64,000 nucleotides of DNA from Allantophomopsis cytisporea (taxonomy: Eukaryota; Ascomycota; Leotiomycetes; Phacidiales; Phacidiaceae), in the NCBI GenBank assembly GCA_024752435.1, contig CP103023.1:2108001-2172000 (forward strand). The letters are read 5' to 3'. Each line of letters begins with the position of its first letter. Positions within the stretch are counted from its first letter, which is position 1. Made by a program: the position numbers and the translations under genes. Shown one piece after another: positions 47,341 through 59,508 of this stretch. The notes under the pieces are model-generated. The model was not told where the DNA came from and searched no databases. It worked only from the letters and a program-made list of their open reading frames with translations.

Positions 47341-47785
47341 CACTCATTGGCTTCCTTAAATCAAGTTCGTGTGTTGAAAGGAATGTATCGGTTGTGAATC
47401 TAGTTGCGTTGCTGGACGGGACCTTACTGCTCACTTCTGGCTAGTCTTTTTAAAGTTAGCTCGAAATTCACTCAGCGGAGCGCGGAGTGGAGGTTTTTTG
47501 TTCGGACAATTCAATTCACGGTCACGTCTACCTCACATCTTCTGCTCCTACAACTCGGAGTAGCTTTTATTTTGTCCCAGGTCCTATCTTTGATACAGTC
47601 ATTCACTTTGTTCACAATACGTCCTTTTTCAGTACGTTGCTTTTCGTACATCATAAACGTTCCGTAAGTCCCCGCTGTTCCTTCCGCTCTACTTTCCACT
47701 CCGCGCAACATCACTGACCGCAGGTATGTAGGTACGATATCACAAGACTCGAAGTTCAAAGAATTACTTGACGAGCTGATTCATC
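47341..47785. other. Bidirectional promoter between LSM7 and the zinc-cluster gene
   Basis: 445 bases between divergent starts. Pyrimidine-rich leader for the plus-strand gene from 47510 onward. No gene seen. Confidence 0.5.
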
Positions 47786-49630
47786 ATGGAATCTTTGGAG
47801 AGTACTGGGGTAAAGCGAAAGCGCAGTCCATCTGAAATAATGGTTCAACCGCGACATGCTCCTCAGCCACCACCTCCGGCTTCAGGTACGTTATTGGTTT
47901 CCGCTATCATAATAAGCATTTTTCTTTACTTTCTATTACCTCTGTTTTATACTGTTAATACAAGTTCAACCAGTGGCTTTAATCTATGCGTAGACTCTGC
48001 CGGTAAATTCTGCCGATAGATGTTGCCAAGGTCTTTGTCTTCACTTGGACTCGAAACTGATCTTTATAGGCACAGTTACACAAATAAACTATTTAATGAG
48101 AGCTCGTCATGACAAATTGAAGTTGTTTGAGGGCGAAACTGAGACTCTTGGAGAGCTACTTGGTCTGATAGATGAGTACGAAGGTATGAACTAATCGCGA
48201 GGGCGAGCAAGTGCCCTTCTTTTTCAAGATGCTCTTGCAGGCAGAGAGCACAGCTCATCTGATCTCTTACTGACCATGACATAGGTGTTTTACAGCGACA
48301 TGAGTCGATGGCTGCAAATCTCGGGGCCAAGCTTGTTGGACCTTTACTCCTCAAAACCTTCGAGAAGCTGTTTGAAAATCCAATCAAAATCATACAGGCT
48401 ACGTACGCTCAGGATGGAACAACCATCAATTGGCTGGATATTGTTGAATTCGCGCACACAAAACCACAAGAATTCGCTCTGACTGATTCTAAGGACGGTA
48501 CGAAAGTCTGTCAGTTCTGGATCAAGCAATGCAAGGTTGAAATCTCAGAGGACGACTGGAGGCTCATCATTTCGGGAGCTCCTGAGCGTATGATTCCTGC
48601 TCAGCCAATTCCTGAAGATGAGGCCTCCGAGTTAGGAACCATGGAGATCTTAGAGGGAAAGCTCAGCCACCTAATCAAGAAAGCCGACGCTGTTGCTGGC
48701 AGAGCTCGTCAACTGAATTACCACCTTAAAGGAAGAAAGAATGCAATCCAAAATCGACGAGCAGCCACAGTCGCCTCCGCTGCTATTCCTGACAACACTA
48801 ACCATCAATCTGGTGAAACAAGCCGCGCAGCTTCTCATGGAGCTTATCCTCAGTCTCCACAACCAGCCAATTACACGGCTGTAGCATCTCGTCCCAATAA
48901 TACTGATCCGGCGGCGTACTCGTCCCCAAGCCCAGGACTGCAACAGGAGCTCTTACGTCAATTCATGGGTTCTCCAGCACCAGAAATTCATCGAAACACA
49001 CAGGCTCCATCTCGCAGCAAGGCCAGTCGCACTGCTCCCCCATCGACCCAGCTCCATAATGCTATCTTTGTGCAATCAAACCCTGGTCAAGCTCGTCGAC
49101 GACCTTCTCAGACCCCTTCAGGTGGCCCAGGAGAAACGAGCCACACCCCCAATTCTTCTGCAAATGAAGGACCCTACAAGGCAACCATGGTTGCAAAGGT
49201 CGAGAAATTGAACAAGGGAGATGATATCTGGCCACCTTGTGACAGATGCAGAAGACTGAGGATGCAGTGCACCAAGCATCTCACCGCTTGCCACGGATGC
49301 ACAAAGAAGCATTGCAAGTGCCAGTGGAGAGATATCGAGCCTGGAGAAGCTCCTTATCTAGATGTGTTAGCGGTAGGAGGTGCAGCACAGCCAGCAGGCC
49401 AAGCTACTCAGACTATGGGGGAGCTGAGTCAGGCGACTGTGATGAGTGATCATACTGTTGCTGTCCATGATGATCATAACCTCGATCCTGGGCTTCGAAC
49501 TGCAGGCGGTCTTGGAATTATGGGACAGCCAGCTGAAGACGGCGAAGCCAACAAGCGTGAGGACAACAGAAGCGATGCAGAGATTCTAAGTCACATGGCT
49601 GTAGCTGCTGCTGCTGGAGGACAGTCCTAG
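47786..49630 (+). CDS. Zn2Cys6-type protein, probable transcription regulator with C-terminal zinc cluster
   Basis: Putative fungal regulator; no specific ortholog recognised. Exons 47786-47885, 48070-48183 and 48285-49630 (introns 184 and 101 bp) give 519 residues. An N-terminal disordered segment with KRKRSPSE (NLS-like) is followed by a conserved-looking helical region (about 35-210) with FEKLFENP and TINWLDIVEFA. A Ser/Pro/Gln-rich linker comes next. The zinc cluster lies at residues 390-417: Cys at 390, 393, 400, 407, 410 and 417, fitting CX2CX6CX6CX2CX6C, with an additional Cys415. Clusters normally sit at the N-terminus and are followed by a dimerising coiled coil, so this architecture is atypical. 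There is no fungal_trans middle domain. DNA binding is inferred. Confidence 0.82.
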
Positions 49631-51066
49631 CTTGGGCTGTGTAAAAGATGCGACAATCAGTAAATACATGTCCTTCTTGATAAGTGGGAAAGACTAGGAG
49701 ATGGGTCCTGAATATTCAGTCGATGACTGTAATATGTAGACTGGGAAAAAGAAAGACCGTAAATACTGTATTATATAGTATGTATGGGATAGGTAGTAAT
49801 ATGGCTTGCGATCCAAGCCCAATGTAGTATATGATAATGACGTGTGGCGCATTCACCTTCGATTTCCGTCTTCTTGAATGCTTATGTTTGTCTGAGGTGG
49901 AATCATACCTTGTACAAAGGGGTTCTTCTTCTTTTTCTTTTCAAAATTCATAATCATTAAATTGAAACCACCTATTTACTAGAGGATTATGTGGGCTCAC
50001 AATAATTGGGAAATTCACCTAGGTTGAAGTATACGTTGTATGTACTCTACCTATCTAATCTATCCAAAGCGATTTTTCCTCATCCCGCATGCAATGCACA
50101 TGCGCATGTCGGGAATGAGGACATATTATTAAGTATTATTAAGTAAGGCATCTTCTCTGGAGCAGGGCGGAGAGAGCCGCTGACGCCATGCTGGCAACCC
50201 CACAAACCAAGAATGAATCTTGAATGCTTCCATACCCTCAGATCAATTCGCTACCAGTGCACACATCACAGGGAATTAATGTTGTCTCGTGTCGTCTCGA
50301 GCAGAAACCTAGGAGTACCGTTGCTTTTGGTCTTCCTTTCACTTCCATTATTCAAACTACTATTACTACTGACTTGTTCGATACCTTTTGAAATCTGTTC
50401 CGAACGTCGAAGGTAGCATCAATAGTCCACCTCGAGAGTTTGCTTAGTATTGAATACTTCTTCCGTGCATTATTCCCAATCAACCTCTGTGCTAGCGTTG
50501 TGCCATACAAGCTACTCATTACTTAGCGCGGGGCATCGACGGCGGCGGATTATAGTTCAGTCCATACATACTCTACTCAACTACCTGATCCCTCATCGAT
50601 TAAATAGCCACCACCAAACCACAACCACCAGCACCCACTCGAAAGACAAGTTCGTATCGTTGCCACTACTTCCGGAAGAATAGCTCGAGGGACCGAAAGA
50701 CCAATATTCATACTGTACACACCCGGTCTGAATGCCTGGTCCTTCAAGCTTCTGCATCACACTAAAATACGTCAACCATGTCTGACACGGGCGAACAGTG
50801 AGTGGCTAATTGCTCTTTTTGGTGCTGTAGTGATGCGCCTCCCGGTCAATTTCAAATCAAGCGAGCAACGCCCAAGGGCATGGGTTGAAGCTTCTTGCCT
50901 ACCTATATGTTGATGAACAGAACAGGATCTCTTTGCTCCTTGAAATGCTGCTGCTCAGTTGAAGTTGCACGGCGTAGTTCTTGCTCTTGATATATGCGGT
51001 CGCACATGCGCATTGCTACATGCCCCACAATAATACAACCATCTCTACTTAAGGATCATACTAATC
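49631..51066. other. Upstream region and possible 5' exon of the Osh-type gene
   Basis: 1.4 kb between two plus-strand genes. An ATG at 50778 (MSDTGE) is followed by GTGAGT at 50798. Splicing that donor to the AAG acceptor ending at 51053 would keep frame with the downstream gene and extend it by 11 codons. Otherwise the short frame ends at once (MSDTGEQ-stop) as an upstream ORF. No other gene seen. Confidence 0.45.
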
Positions 51067-54000
51067 ATGGCCACTCGTCCTAGTCACAAGCGCACCAAGT
51101 CAGCACTCTCTTTGCTTCGTCGCAATGGTAGAGACGACGACACAACCTCCGATTCAGGCTCAATGGCAGGCTCATTAGCATCACTACCGACGACAGCACC
51201 GTCTACTTCCAACATCACGCCAGCAGAGTCGAACGCAGGAAGGGGTCATGGGCCAAGACTCTCGACCACAGCAGCCGCTCTCGATCGACAATCTCTCCAT
51301 GTACCCTCTCCCCAGAGAACAAAGATGACGTCCCCTCTACATGATAAGACCATCTCAATCGAGCAATCGGTCAAGAAGTTCAGAGTGTTCGAAGCTTTAA
51401 GAAGTGGTGATACAGCGATGATCTCGAAATCAATTCGAGAGAACTCAGATGGCATAGCGAGGAAGAGCATCTCTAGCGTGACAACGAACAAATCAAACAT
51501 GCTGGAAGATACTACGATTCTCCATCTGGCTATTCAATGCGCCGAGTTGCCTGTTATAGAATATGTGCTATCAGATGGTGCTGGCATAATTGACATAAAT
51601 GCGAGGGATAAAGATGGGAACACTGCATTGCACATTGCCGCGAGCCAGGGACGGAACCATGTGGTGCGATTGCTCTTGGACCAGAAGGACATTAACGACT
51701 CCATCACCAACTATGCCGGGAAGACGCCTCTGGATTTAGCTAGAACACCGGAGATTCACCAACAACTACAATTGTCCAGATCGATCTTCACAGACTCCAA
51801 GGTTAAGGAGGTTCAGGCATTGGTAGCAAGAGGTGATTACACAGCTCTGGGACATGTACTAGAAGAGCCTCGTGTAAAAACACTTCTTGACATCAATGGC
51901 GGAGAGTTTACCTCGGATCCAACTACTGTGCAGTCTGGTGGGACGCTCCTTCATGAAGCGGCTCGACAGAAGAATACAGCTCTTATACAAGCCTTGTTGT
52001 TGCATGGCGCTGACCCCTTTCGCCGAGATCGAAAAGGAAAGTTGCCTCAAGATGTCACTAAAGACGACACCACTAAAGCAATGCTAAAAAAATCTCCAGC
52101 AGCCGTTGCTGCACAAAGAGGTATTCAAGAAAAGGCCGTACTGGGTAATTCGTCGCATCAAGGCATCGCTGCACCTGCCGATTCTCTGGCCGGCAAGGAA
52201 GGCCGAGAAATGAAGGGCTATTTGAAAAAGTGGACCAATTATAGAAAGGGTTATCAGCTGCGCTGGTTTGTGCTAGAGGATGGTGTGATGAGCTACTACA
52301 AACATCAGGACGATGCTGGGTCCGCCTGCCGTGGTGCGATAAACATGCGAATTGCGAAGTTGATCATGGATCCTACTGAAAAGACAAAGTTCGAAATTCA
52401 TGGGAAATCATCCGTGAAATACCATCTGAAAGCGAATCATGAGGTCGAAGCGAAAAGGTGGTTTTGGGCTCTCAACAACTCAATCCAATGGACAAAGGAC
52501 CAGGCCAAGGAGGACGAGAGACATAAGGCACGAAACGCTGAAATGCTGAGACAGGCGAAGGCAGAGCATTTGAACCCTTCAAATGACATTTCTGATAGCG
52601 TCAGCATTAACGAGGGTCGCCGTAACAGCTACCAGAGTAACCGTCTCACTCTTCAATCTACCAAGTCGCAAAGTCAGCATGTCGCATTTGCTGCTGCTAG
52701 TGGAAGTGGAAGCATTGGTGACGATGAGGACGGCACTGCATATGGTTCATACGATCCCAGCTTTATGGGTGACGTGACGAAACGCATGAGTCATGCTGCC
52801 AGCAATAATGGCGCCCCTCATATTGGGGAAGTGGACGACGACGACGAGGATTATGAAGACTACAGTGGCCGCGAGTCTCCTGTTAATAAAGACGCGTTTG
52901 ATATTACTGCCCAGTCCGCAAAACTTCAGCTAGACATGATGTACCAAGTGCACACAGCTATTCAAGCAGAGCAAACCAACAATCCTTCGACAACTGTATC
53001 CGACCCCAACATTGTTCAGGCGGTGCAGACCTTTGATGGAGCGATCCGCAGTCTGAAAGGTCTTGTTGGAGATCTTTTGAAAATTTCAAAAGATAGGGAT
53101 GCTTTTTGGCAATACCGTCTCGACCGAGAAGCCGACATGCGACGTATGTGGGAGGACAGCATGGCGCAGGTGGCAAAGGAGCAAGAAATCCTTGAAGCAA
53201 GAATGGGTGAGTCTGAGGCAAAGAGAAAACGCACCAAAAGAGCATTACGCGAAGCCCTCGATGGTAGCCATCCTGACAGTCGTGCTGTGCCAACTGGAGA
53301 TGATGTCGAAAGTGCACTCGACGATGTGCCTGTTGATACCGAAGGCGCTGCTCTTAGGCCAAGACGCAAGTCAATCGGAGGCCAGAGCGTGTTGGGACGC
53401 AGGGCTTCCACTCTCGCAGATATACCCGGACTGTCTGATTCTGATTCTGAAGATGATGAAGAGTTCTTTGATGCAGTCGACGCTGGAGAAGTAGAGGTCG
53501 CCGAGCTTCCTCCTGCTACACCTCAAGTGACAACACCACAGCTGGCAGCAACTGCTTCATCTATTCATGATGAGAATGTCGGACTCGAAGCGCACGGTAA
53601 AGAGCTTGCCGTGGCAGCGCATGATATCAGCTCCTCGTTCAAAGGTTACGAAGATGGAATACGCACTCGATTGAAGATGGACGCTGATGATCGTCCCAAG
53701 GTTTCTCTATGGGTCAGTTCCTTTTCGCAACAATCATTTTCAGCACTAACATCCGTATAGGGTATTCTCAAATCCATGATAGGAAAGGACATGACAAAGA
53801 TGACACTTCCCGTTTCCTTCAATGAGCCAACTTCGCTTCTTCAGCGTTGCGCTGAAGACATGGAGTACGCTGATCTTCTCGATATGGCAGTCGAGCGAGC
53901 AGATTCCATGGAACGCATGGTTTACGTTGCAGCATTCGCAGCTTCTGAGTATGCTTCTACGATTGGTCGTGTTGCTAAACCTTTCAATCCTTTGCTAGGA

Positions 54001-54939
54001 GAGACTTTCGAATACGTTCGTCCTGACAAAAACTACCGCTTTTTCATTGAGCAAGTCAGTCATCATCCGCCTATCGGTGCTGCCTGGGCAGAGTCGCCTA
54101 AGTGGACCTACTATGGTGAATCTGCTGTCAAATCTAAGTTCTATGGAAAGTCTTTCGATATTAACCCACTTGGAACTTGGTTCCTGAAGCTTAGGCCATC
54201 AAACGGCGGGCCTGAGGAATTATATACATGGAAGAAGGTCACTTCATCTGTCATTGGTATCATCACTGGCAATCCCACTGTTGATAACTATGGGCCCATG
54301 GAAGTTAAGAACTGGAATACCGGTGAGACGTGTTTGATGGATTTCAAGCCAAGAGGCTGGACAGCAAGCAGTGCTTATCAGATTAGCGGCAAAGTCTGTG
54401 ATAAGCAGGGCAAGCCTCGCTTCAGCATGGGGGGACGTTGGAATAATAAGATCTACGCGCGTTTGACCCCTGGATATGAGGCTGCCATAGTTGAGCCGAA
54501 GGGTGGTGACAAAGGATACCATGGTAACATCTCTGACCCGAACCAAGTCTTTTTGGTTTGGGAAGCTCATAACAGACCGAGTGGAATTCCGTTCAACCTC
54601 ACCCCGTTTGTTGTTACTCTCAACGACATTCCAGACCGACTCAAACCATTTCTCCCTCCAACCGACACTCGTTTGAGACCAGATCAAAGAGCTATGGAGG
54701 ATGGACAGTATGACTTTGCGGCCACGGAGAAGAATCGTGTTGAGATGAAGCAGCGAAAGACTCGGCAGCTAAGAGAAAGTCGTGGGGAAGAGTTCATTCC
54801 CCATTGGTTCCATAAAAGTAAATGTCCAATCACTGGAGAGGAGTTCTGGGAATTTAACGGAAGGTATTGGGAGGAGAGACTGAAGGCTGGAATGCCAGAT
54901 CAGACCTCGAAGTGGGCAGGCATTGAGGAGATATTTTGA
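51067..54939 (+). CDS. Oxysterol-binding protein, Osh1/Osh2-like (ankyrin-PH-FFAT-ORD)
   Basis: Sterol/PI4P exchanger acting at ER contacts with Golgi, plasma membrane or nucleus-vacuole junction. Exons 51067-53712 and 53761-54939 (48-bp intron) give 1,274 residues. Domains in order: Ser/Thr-rich N-terminus; ankyrin repeats about 145-345 (GNTALHIAASQGRNHVVRLLL and GGTLLHEAARQKN); PH domain about 380-480 (KGYLKKWTNYRKGYQLRWFVL); an FFAT motif EFFDAVD at 799-805 preceded by an acidic tract, which binds VAP proteins in the ER; and the ORD about 885-1270 with the signature EQVSHHPP at ~979. Complete long-form Osh (yeast Osh1 and Osh2 are ~1,190-1,280 residues). Which of the two is closest cannot be settled by eye. 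Confidence 0.95.
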
Positions 54940-55432
54940 ATTGCACAATTGAGGAATGAGTCGAGTACAATTATGTCTCTCAACTGTTAATGGAATCCCG
55001 TAACGCTAGCAATATATATTTTGTTCTTTTTGGTTATGTTGGATCACTTAAGTCGTATGTATGTTCTCACACGGGCCATCAATGGTTCGCGGTGGGTCAG
55101 ATTCCCACGTGTTCGATATACGGATCCACTTTACAGGAACAATTCAACCTCGGCATACCGAATAACAATAACGACGTACAATACTCGACTCCGGGGAACG
55201 CTCGGGTAAAAGATGAAGAGCTCGGTATTTTCTTCAATATAAAGACCTCTAATCAGGAGTCAACGGCAGATATTGGCTACTTGCTGGCATGTGGAGCAGG
55301 ACGGCCCGTTATTCGGCCGAACCCGTTTTCATGCCGAGGTATTGATAACATGGGTGGGCCTTTTTTTGTAGTTAAGCATTACGAGCGTCTCAGTTGAAGT
55401 GTATCTCCTTGCCCACGGAGTACAATCAAATA
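54940..55432. other. Intergenic region between the Osh and thioesterase genes
   Basis: Osh 3' flank and thioesterase promoter. An open frame at 54990-55397 (135 codons) has no recognisable domain and no ortholog I know; treated as chance. Confidence 0.5.
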
Positions 55433-56725
55433 ATGAGACTTACAAATCTTTCGCTCTCCTTTAATCCAAAATTATTTTCTGTTGGCTCAGTGCTTCTGCG
55501 GCGAAGTTCACCCTGTGTGACCAGGTTTGCTCCATCGTCCTTAAATTTATCTTCCCCTTCGGTTTTGAAGACGTATCCGACTCACAGAACCCTTCATTCA
55601 ACCGCTAGAATATCGCAGAGCTTCGAGATGGCGGATCATCCCACTCTTGTTCGTCCTCCTCCTTTGGATCCCTCGAAATCTTCAATCGAAAATGTGCTTG
55701 AATTAACGGAATTGAAAGCCTTTGGTCCGGTACGTCTTACCCCCTTCAATTCCGAAAGCGCTTACTCCCAAAGATTGTGCTGATCTTTGGTCTTATAGGA
55801 TGTGTTTACGAATACTCGTCCATTATGGCATCCTCCGGGAGCTCGCGGGATTTATGGCGGAGCAGTGATTGCACAATGCTTAGCAGCCGCGCAAAGGACG
55901 GTCCCAGAGAACTTCACAGTTCATAGTATGCACTGCTATTTCGTCTTGGCTGGAGACGCCGATATACCCGTTATATACTATGTAGAGCACGTACGAGAAG
56001 GCAAGAGTTTTGCGACGAGAACGGTCCAGGCGCGCCAGAACGGCAAATGTATCTTTACGACCACCATGTCCTTCATGCGTGAGAACAGCGGCGGCGTCAA
56101 GCAAGTTTCGCATGCGGTACCACTCCCAGAGGGTATAGCTGGACCAGTTGAGAACTACAAACACGATATCGATGGTGGAGATGATAGTGGGAGTCCCTTC
56201 CAAAGCCAGCGGATCGGTATCTTGAACGTCGACTCGAACGTTCCGTCAGAGAAAAGGGTAAGGCAATGGATGAAGGCTCGTGGTAAAATCAGTCCGGCAG
56301 GAGGCCACCAGGCCCATCTGAGCGCCCTCGCATATATGTCTGACTCCTACTTCATCGGAACTGTCTCCCGCATTCACAAACTCTGGCGCTTCAACGGTAT
56401 AGCCGAGCGTCTTGAGAAAGACTCGCCAGCATACGAGCGTCTCAAAGAGGATGCGAAGGCAGACGGCTTTGGAGATGATATCACGAACAAGGCAGGGCAT
56501 CCGGAAATTGGTATGATGGTATCCTTGGATCATACCATCTATTTCCATGAACCTAAAAAGTTCAGAGCTGATGAATGGATGTTCACTGAGATGCAAAGTC
56601 CCTGGGCTGGTGATGGGAGGGGTCTTGTTACGCAGCATATCCATGCTAGAGATGGCACACTTGTGGCTACGTGTGTGCAGGAGGGTGTGGTAAGGCTCAA
56701 GCAAGATCCTAAGCCGAAGTTATAG
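55433..56725 (+). CDS. Acyl-CoA thioesterase II (TesB-like), possible dual mitochondrial/peroxisomal form
   Basis: Double hot-dog thioesterase that hydrolyses acyl-CoA to free fatty acid and CoA. Exons 55433-55729 and 55799-56725 (69-bp intron) give 407 residues. Hot-dog domain 1 includes GIYGGAVIAQCLAAAQRTVP and HCYFVLAGD; domain 2 includes SLDHTIYFHEP and QHIHARDGTLVATCVQEG, all TesB family blocks. The C-terminus is PKL, a PTS1 variant. The first ~65 residues are basic and acid-free (LLRRSSPCVTRFAPSS, THRTLHSTARIS), as in a mitochondrial presequence. An internal in-frame ATG at 55628 (MADHPTLVRPP) would give a 342-residue peroxisomal form matching the usual family start. Which start is used is unknown. 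Confidence 0.9.
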
Positions 56726-57144
56726 GAAACAAATCTCCTACTGGATTTAAAGGAGGTTAAATGGCATTGTATATGGGAGGTGTGATGATAGCGCGACTAG
56801 ACAATAGTTGCATGATACAGCTAAGCTCTTGTGTAAGAACTACTGTTTAATAAGAATACCCTGATTGATAATTAATGATTTTATGATGTTTGAAGTGCGT
56901 TATAAATAAGGTGTCATAGAATAGGCTTGAGAGCTTAAATACATGTTAACTCACAAACACATAAAGAAGTCGTAACAAACGTGTGGCCAATTTGCTGTCA
57001 CTATAACCCAATGAGTCAAGGAGAGTTATGTTACCATCGAAGTGTCTTAAGCTCTTGCAAACATTCTAATTCACAGAAACCAGAATTGTATCATCAAAGA
57101 TTCAAGTATTCCACCAAGTCCAGCAATGCTGTTTCATCCAGTTT
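56726..57144. other. Intergenic region between convergent genes
   Basis: 3' flanks of the thioesterase (plus) and the Rad51-paralog-like gene (minus). AT-rich; nothing else seen. Confidence 0.5.
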
Positions 57145-58608
57145 TTATAAACCCCTTGGGTTGCGACCAAACCCATATTCCTTGGCTATCACACTGACTC
57201 CCTCTCTCACCCCTTTCTCTGTCGTTTTGCGACCATCCGACCTCATAAGCTGCACCTTTCCCTCTCTTTCAATTGCATCAGTCAATTCGATATCATCAAT
57301 GTTGAAAGCGCCCCATCTCCGCTCTCGATTCTCCCATCTCGTTTCATCTTGTTCTACCACTAAATTGCCTTGTTCATCCTTGATCACTTCAAGCACATAA
57401 GAGTACTGCATGCTGGCCGGATTCCTGGAGTATGTCACATCAGACTCCCCGCCCCCATACAGCACTTCGGCATCTTGACGACGGGTAGGTAAGCGGCTCA
57501 GTAGGAGATGAAGCTCGGGTATGTTGGCAAATAGAGCACCCAAAGAAGGCCGGAGGTGCCCATTCGAGGCGAATATTGAAGGCGAGATAGATTGGCTGCC
57601 ATGACTGGCATAAGCGGAGGCTTGACGGGCTAAATGGTTTGGTGGGGGTGTGTTTAATGTGGAGTTGAGGATCAGAGTGAGTATATTGTGACGTCTGGTA
57701 ATTGAGAGAAGGCTCGTAGTGAAAGCTTGTAGAACGTTATGTGCTGGGCTGTCAGTTGGACCGTCTCATAAGAAGAGAAATGAATCTTACATGATGTTAA
57801 TTCCGACCTGTTGAACAGATTGCCAACAACACTGGTAATGCTGTCAATGATAATGACACTTGTTCCACATTCGTCCTTCTTCATAGGGCAGTCTTGGTGT
57901 CCCGCTACTCGTGGACTTTCCCTTGTATCCACAAGAGACTCTTCTTCCTCTTCGCTGTCCATAACTTCCTGTCTTACATCTTCGGCGCCTTCGACAGCCC
58001 CATCCATCTCCGTAGCCTTACGTTGTCTTGTCTCAGCGTCTTCACAAATCCTCCCCACATCCCCCACAATCTCCACAACTCCAATGAAATCTAGGGCCCT
58101 ACAGATATCCACTCTCTCCAAACATATCTTTATTTCAGCCTCAATGTCCACATCACCCTCACCACGATTTCTTTCCCCATCACCTTTCCTCGCCCCGATC
58201 CTCCTCCTCAAAACAGCAGCCAGAAGGCGAACGGGAAACAAACCCCCGGTATCAATAACAGTAACTCTCTCCATCGAACTGATCAGTGCATCAGCAATCA
58301 GCCACAAAGATATCTACGACCAATCTATCAGCGATCTTCCACGCCCAGTGACCCTCCAGTCGAGCTTATGAACCAATGTAACTCACCAGTCTCCCAGCAG
58401 TGATTTCACCACTTAATCCCACAATCTGTCCCCGCTGCCATCCACCACACAGTACCTCATCGTCAATCTCCACACACTCCGTCGTCAAGAGCGTGTCTCG
58501 ACCGTCAGCTCCATGTTTGTCTTTACGGGTTTTTTGGTGGACTAATAGTTCTGACGCCGATATGAGGTCAATGTAGGTGTCGTTTGGTTGTAAATTATCC
58601 GATGTCAT
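57145..58608 (-). CDS. RecA-fold Rad51-paralog-like DNA repair protein
   Basis: Probably assists Rad51 filament assembly in homologous recombination, as paralogs such as Rad55, Rad57, RAD51D and XRCC2 do. Exons 58608-58387, 58313-57791 and 57743-57145 (introns 73 and 47 bp) give 447 residues. The Walker A position reads GLSGEITAGRL (64-74): Lys is replaced by Arg and the Ser/Thr by Leu. A beta strand VTVIDTGGLFP follows. Walker B is SVIIIDSI, followed by SITSVVGNLFNRS. A long acidic insertion (SEEEEES) splits the core. The C-terminal LTLILNSTLN strand is also RecA-like. Subfamily is uncertain; it is not Rad51 or Dmc1, which are shorter and keep GEFRTGKTQ. Confidence 0.75.
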
Positions 58609-59508
58609 GGCTGGCGAGAGTGAGTGTATTTGTCCAAGTGGTATGGTTCAGGATGGTAGAGAACTAGGTTGGTGCTAGATCCATGTCACGCAGATGTCAC
58701 ATTGTGCCATTGATTTGCCATGTCGAATATGTGCCCAACTACATCAAAGGAGAACTGGAGGTAGGGTCAAAGTCTGTAGTTGTATTACTATTGTAAGCAG
58801 ACGCGCTCATGGTGTTTGATACGTCACAATCCAGAAAGAGTCGTCAGAAATGAATTATCACGTGATGCATTTTAAATCATTATCATGAATTTTATGGTTC
58901 TTAATGGAATACTCTTCCAAGGTTATAATGACACCAGAATATTCAGCATATCAGATAGATTGCCTATCATAAACTAGTTAGACTACAGCAATCTCATACA
59001 TCATTCACCACTCAGCACTTCAGCACTCAGGAAAGCATATGCGAGGATAGTCATAACAAGTGTTTTTTCATTGCCATTTTACGATTTGCACGCAGGCCTT
59101 TATGCCCCAAGCAGCTCCCTCCCTATGTATTCACAAAAAGAAACATATCCAACGCCTAAGCCATTTGCAAGCAAAAAAAGACGGACAGCCGCCGAGAAGA
59201 GGAAACAAGAGGATTAGACAATCTAAAAGGAAAAGAAGAGTGGGTTTCCAGATGAGGATTCCGATAGTTCTCGTTCTGTTGAACACATTCACTTAGAACA
59301 AGTTGCTCTTCACCAAACACAGTTGTTGACCACGTGTTGACTGGGCCAATAGGTTGTCAGTGTCTTGAGAAGAGCATAGTGATCTATCGTGGAAATCGAA
59401 TTCAATGATGCTCATCTTCCCATATAGAAGAGAAATAAGTTCGCATGACGCGAAAGGTTGGAACAACCACTGCAGTTGTATAGCCAAGGATCAAGACCTT
59501 CGTTCCAT
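58609..59508. other. Intergenic region between the Rad51-like gene and PAL1
   Basis: Promoter of the Rad51-paralog-like gene and 3' flank of PAL1, both minus. AT-rich around 58850-58980. No supported gene. Confidence 0.5.

Noticed and set aside
54990..55397. 135-codon open frame between the Osh and thioesterase genes
   Set aside because: No motif or domain, lies in the 3' flank of one gene and the promoter of another.
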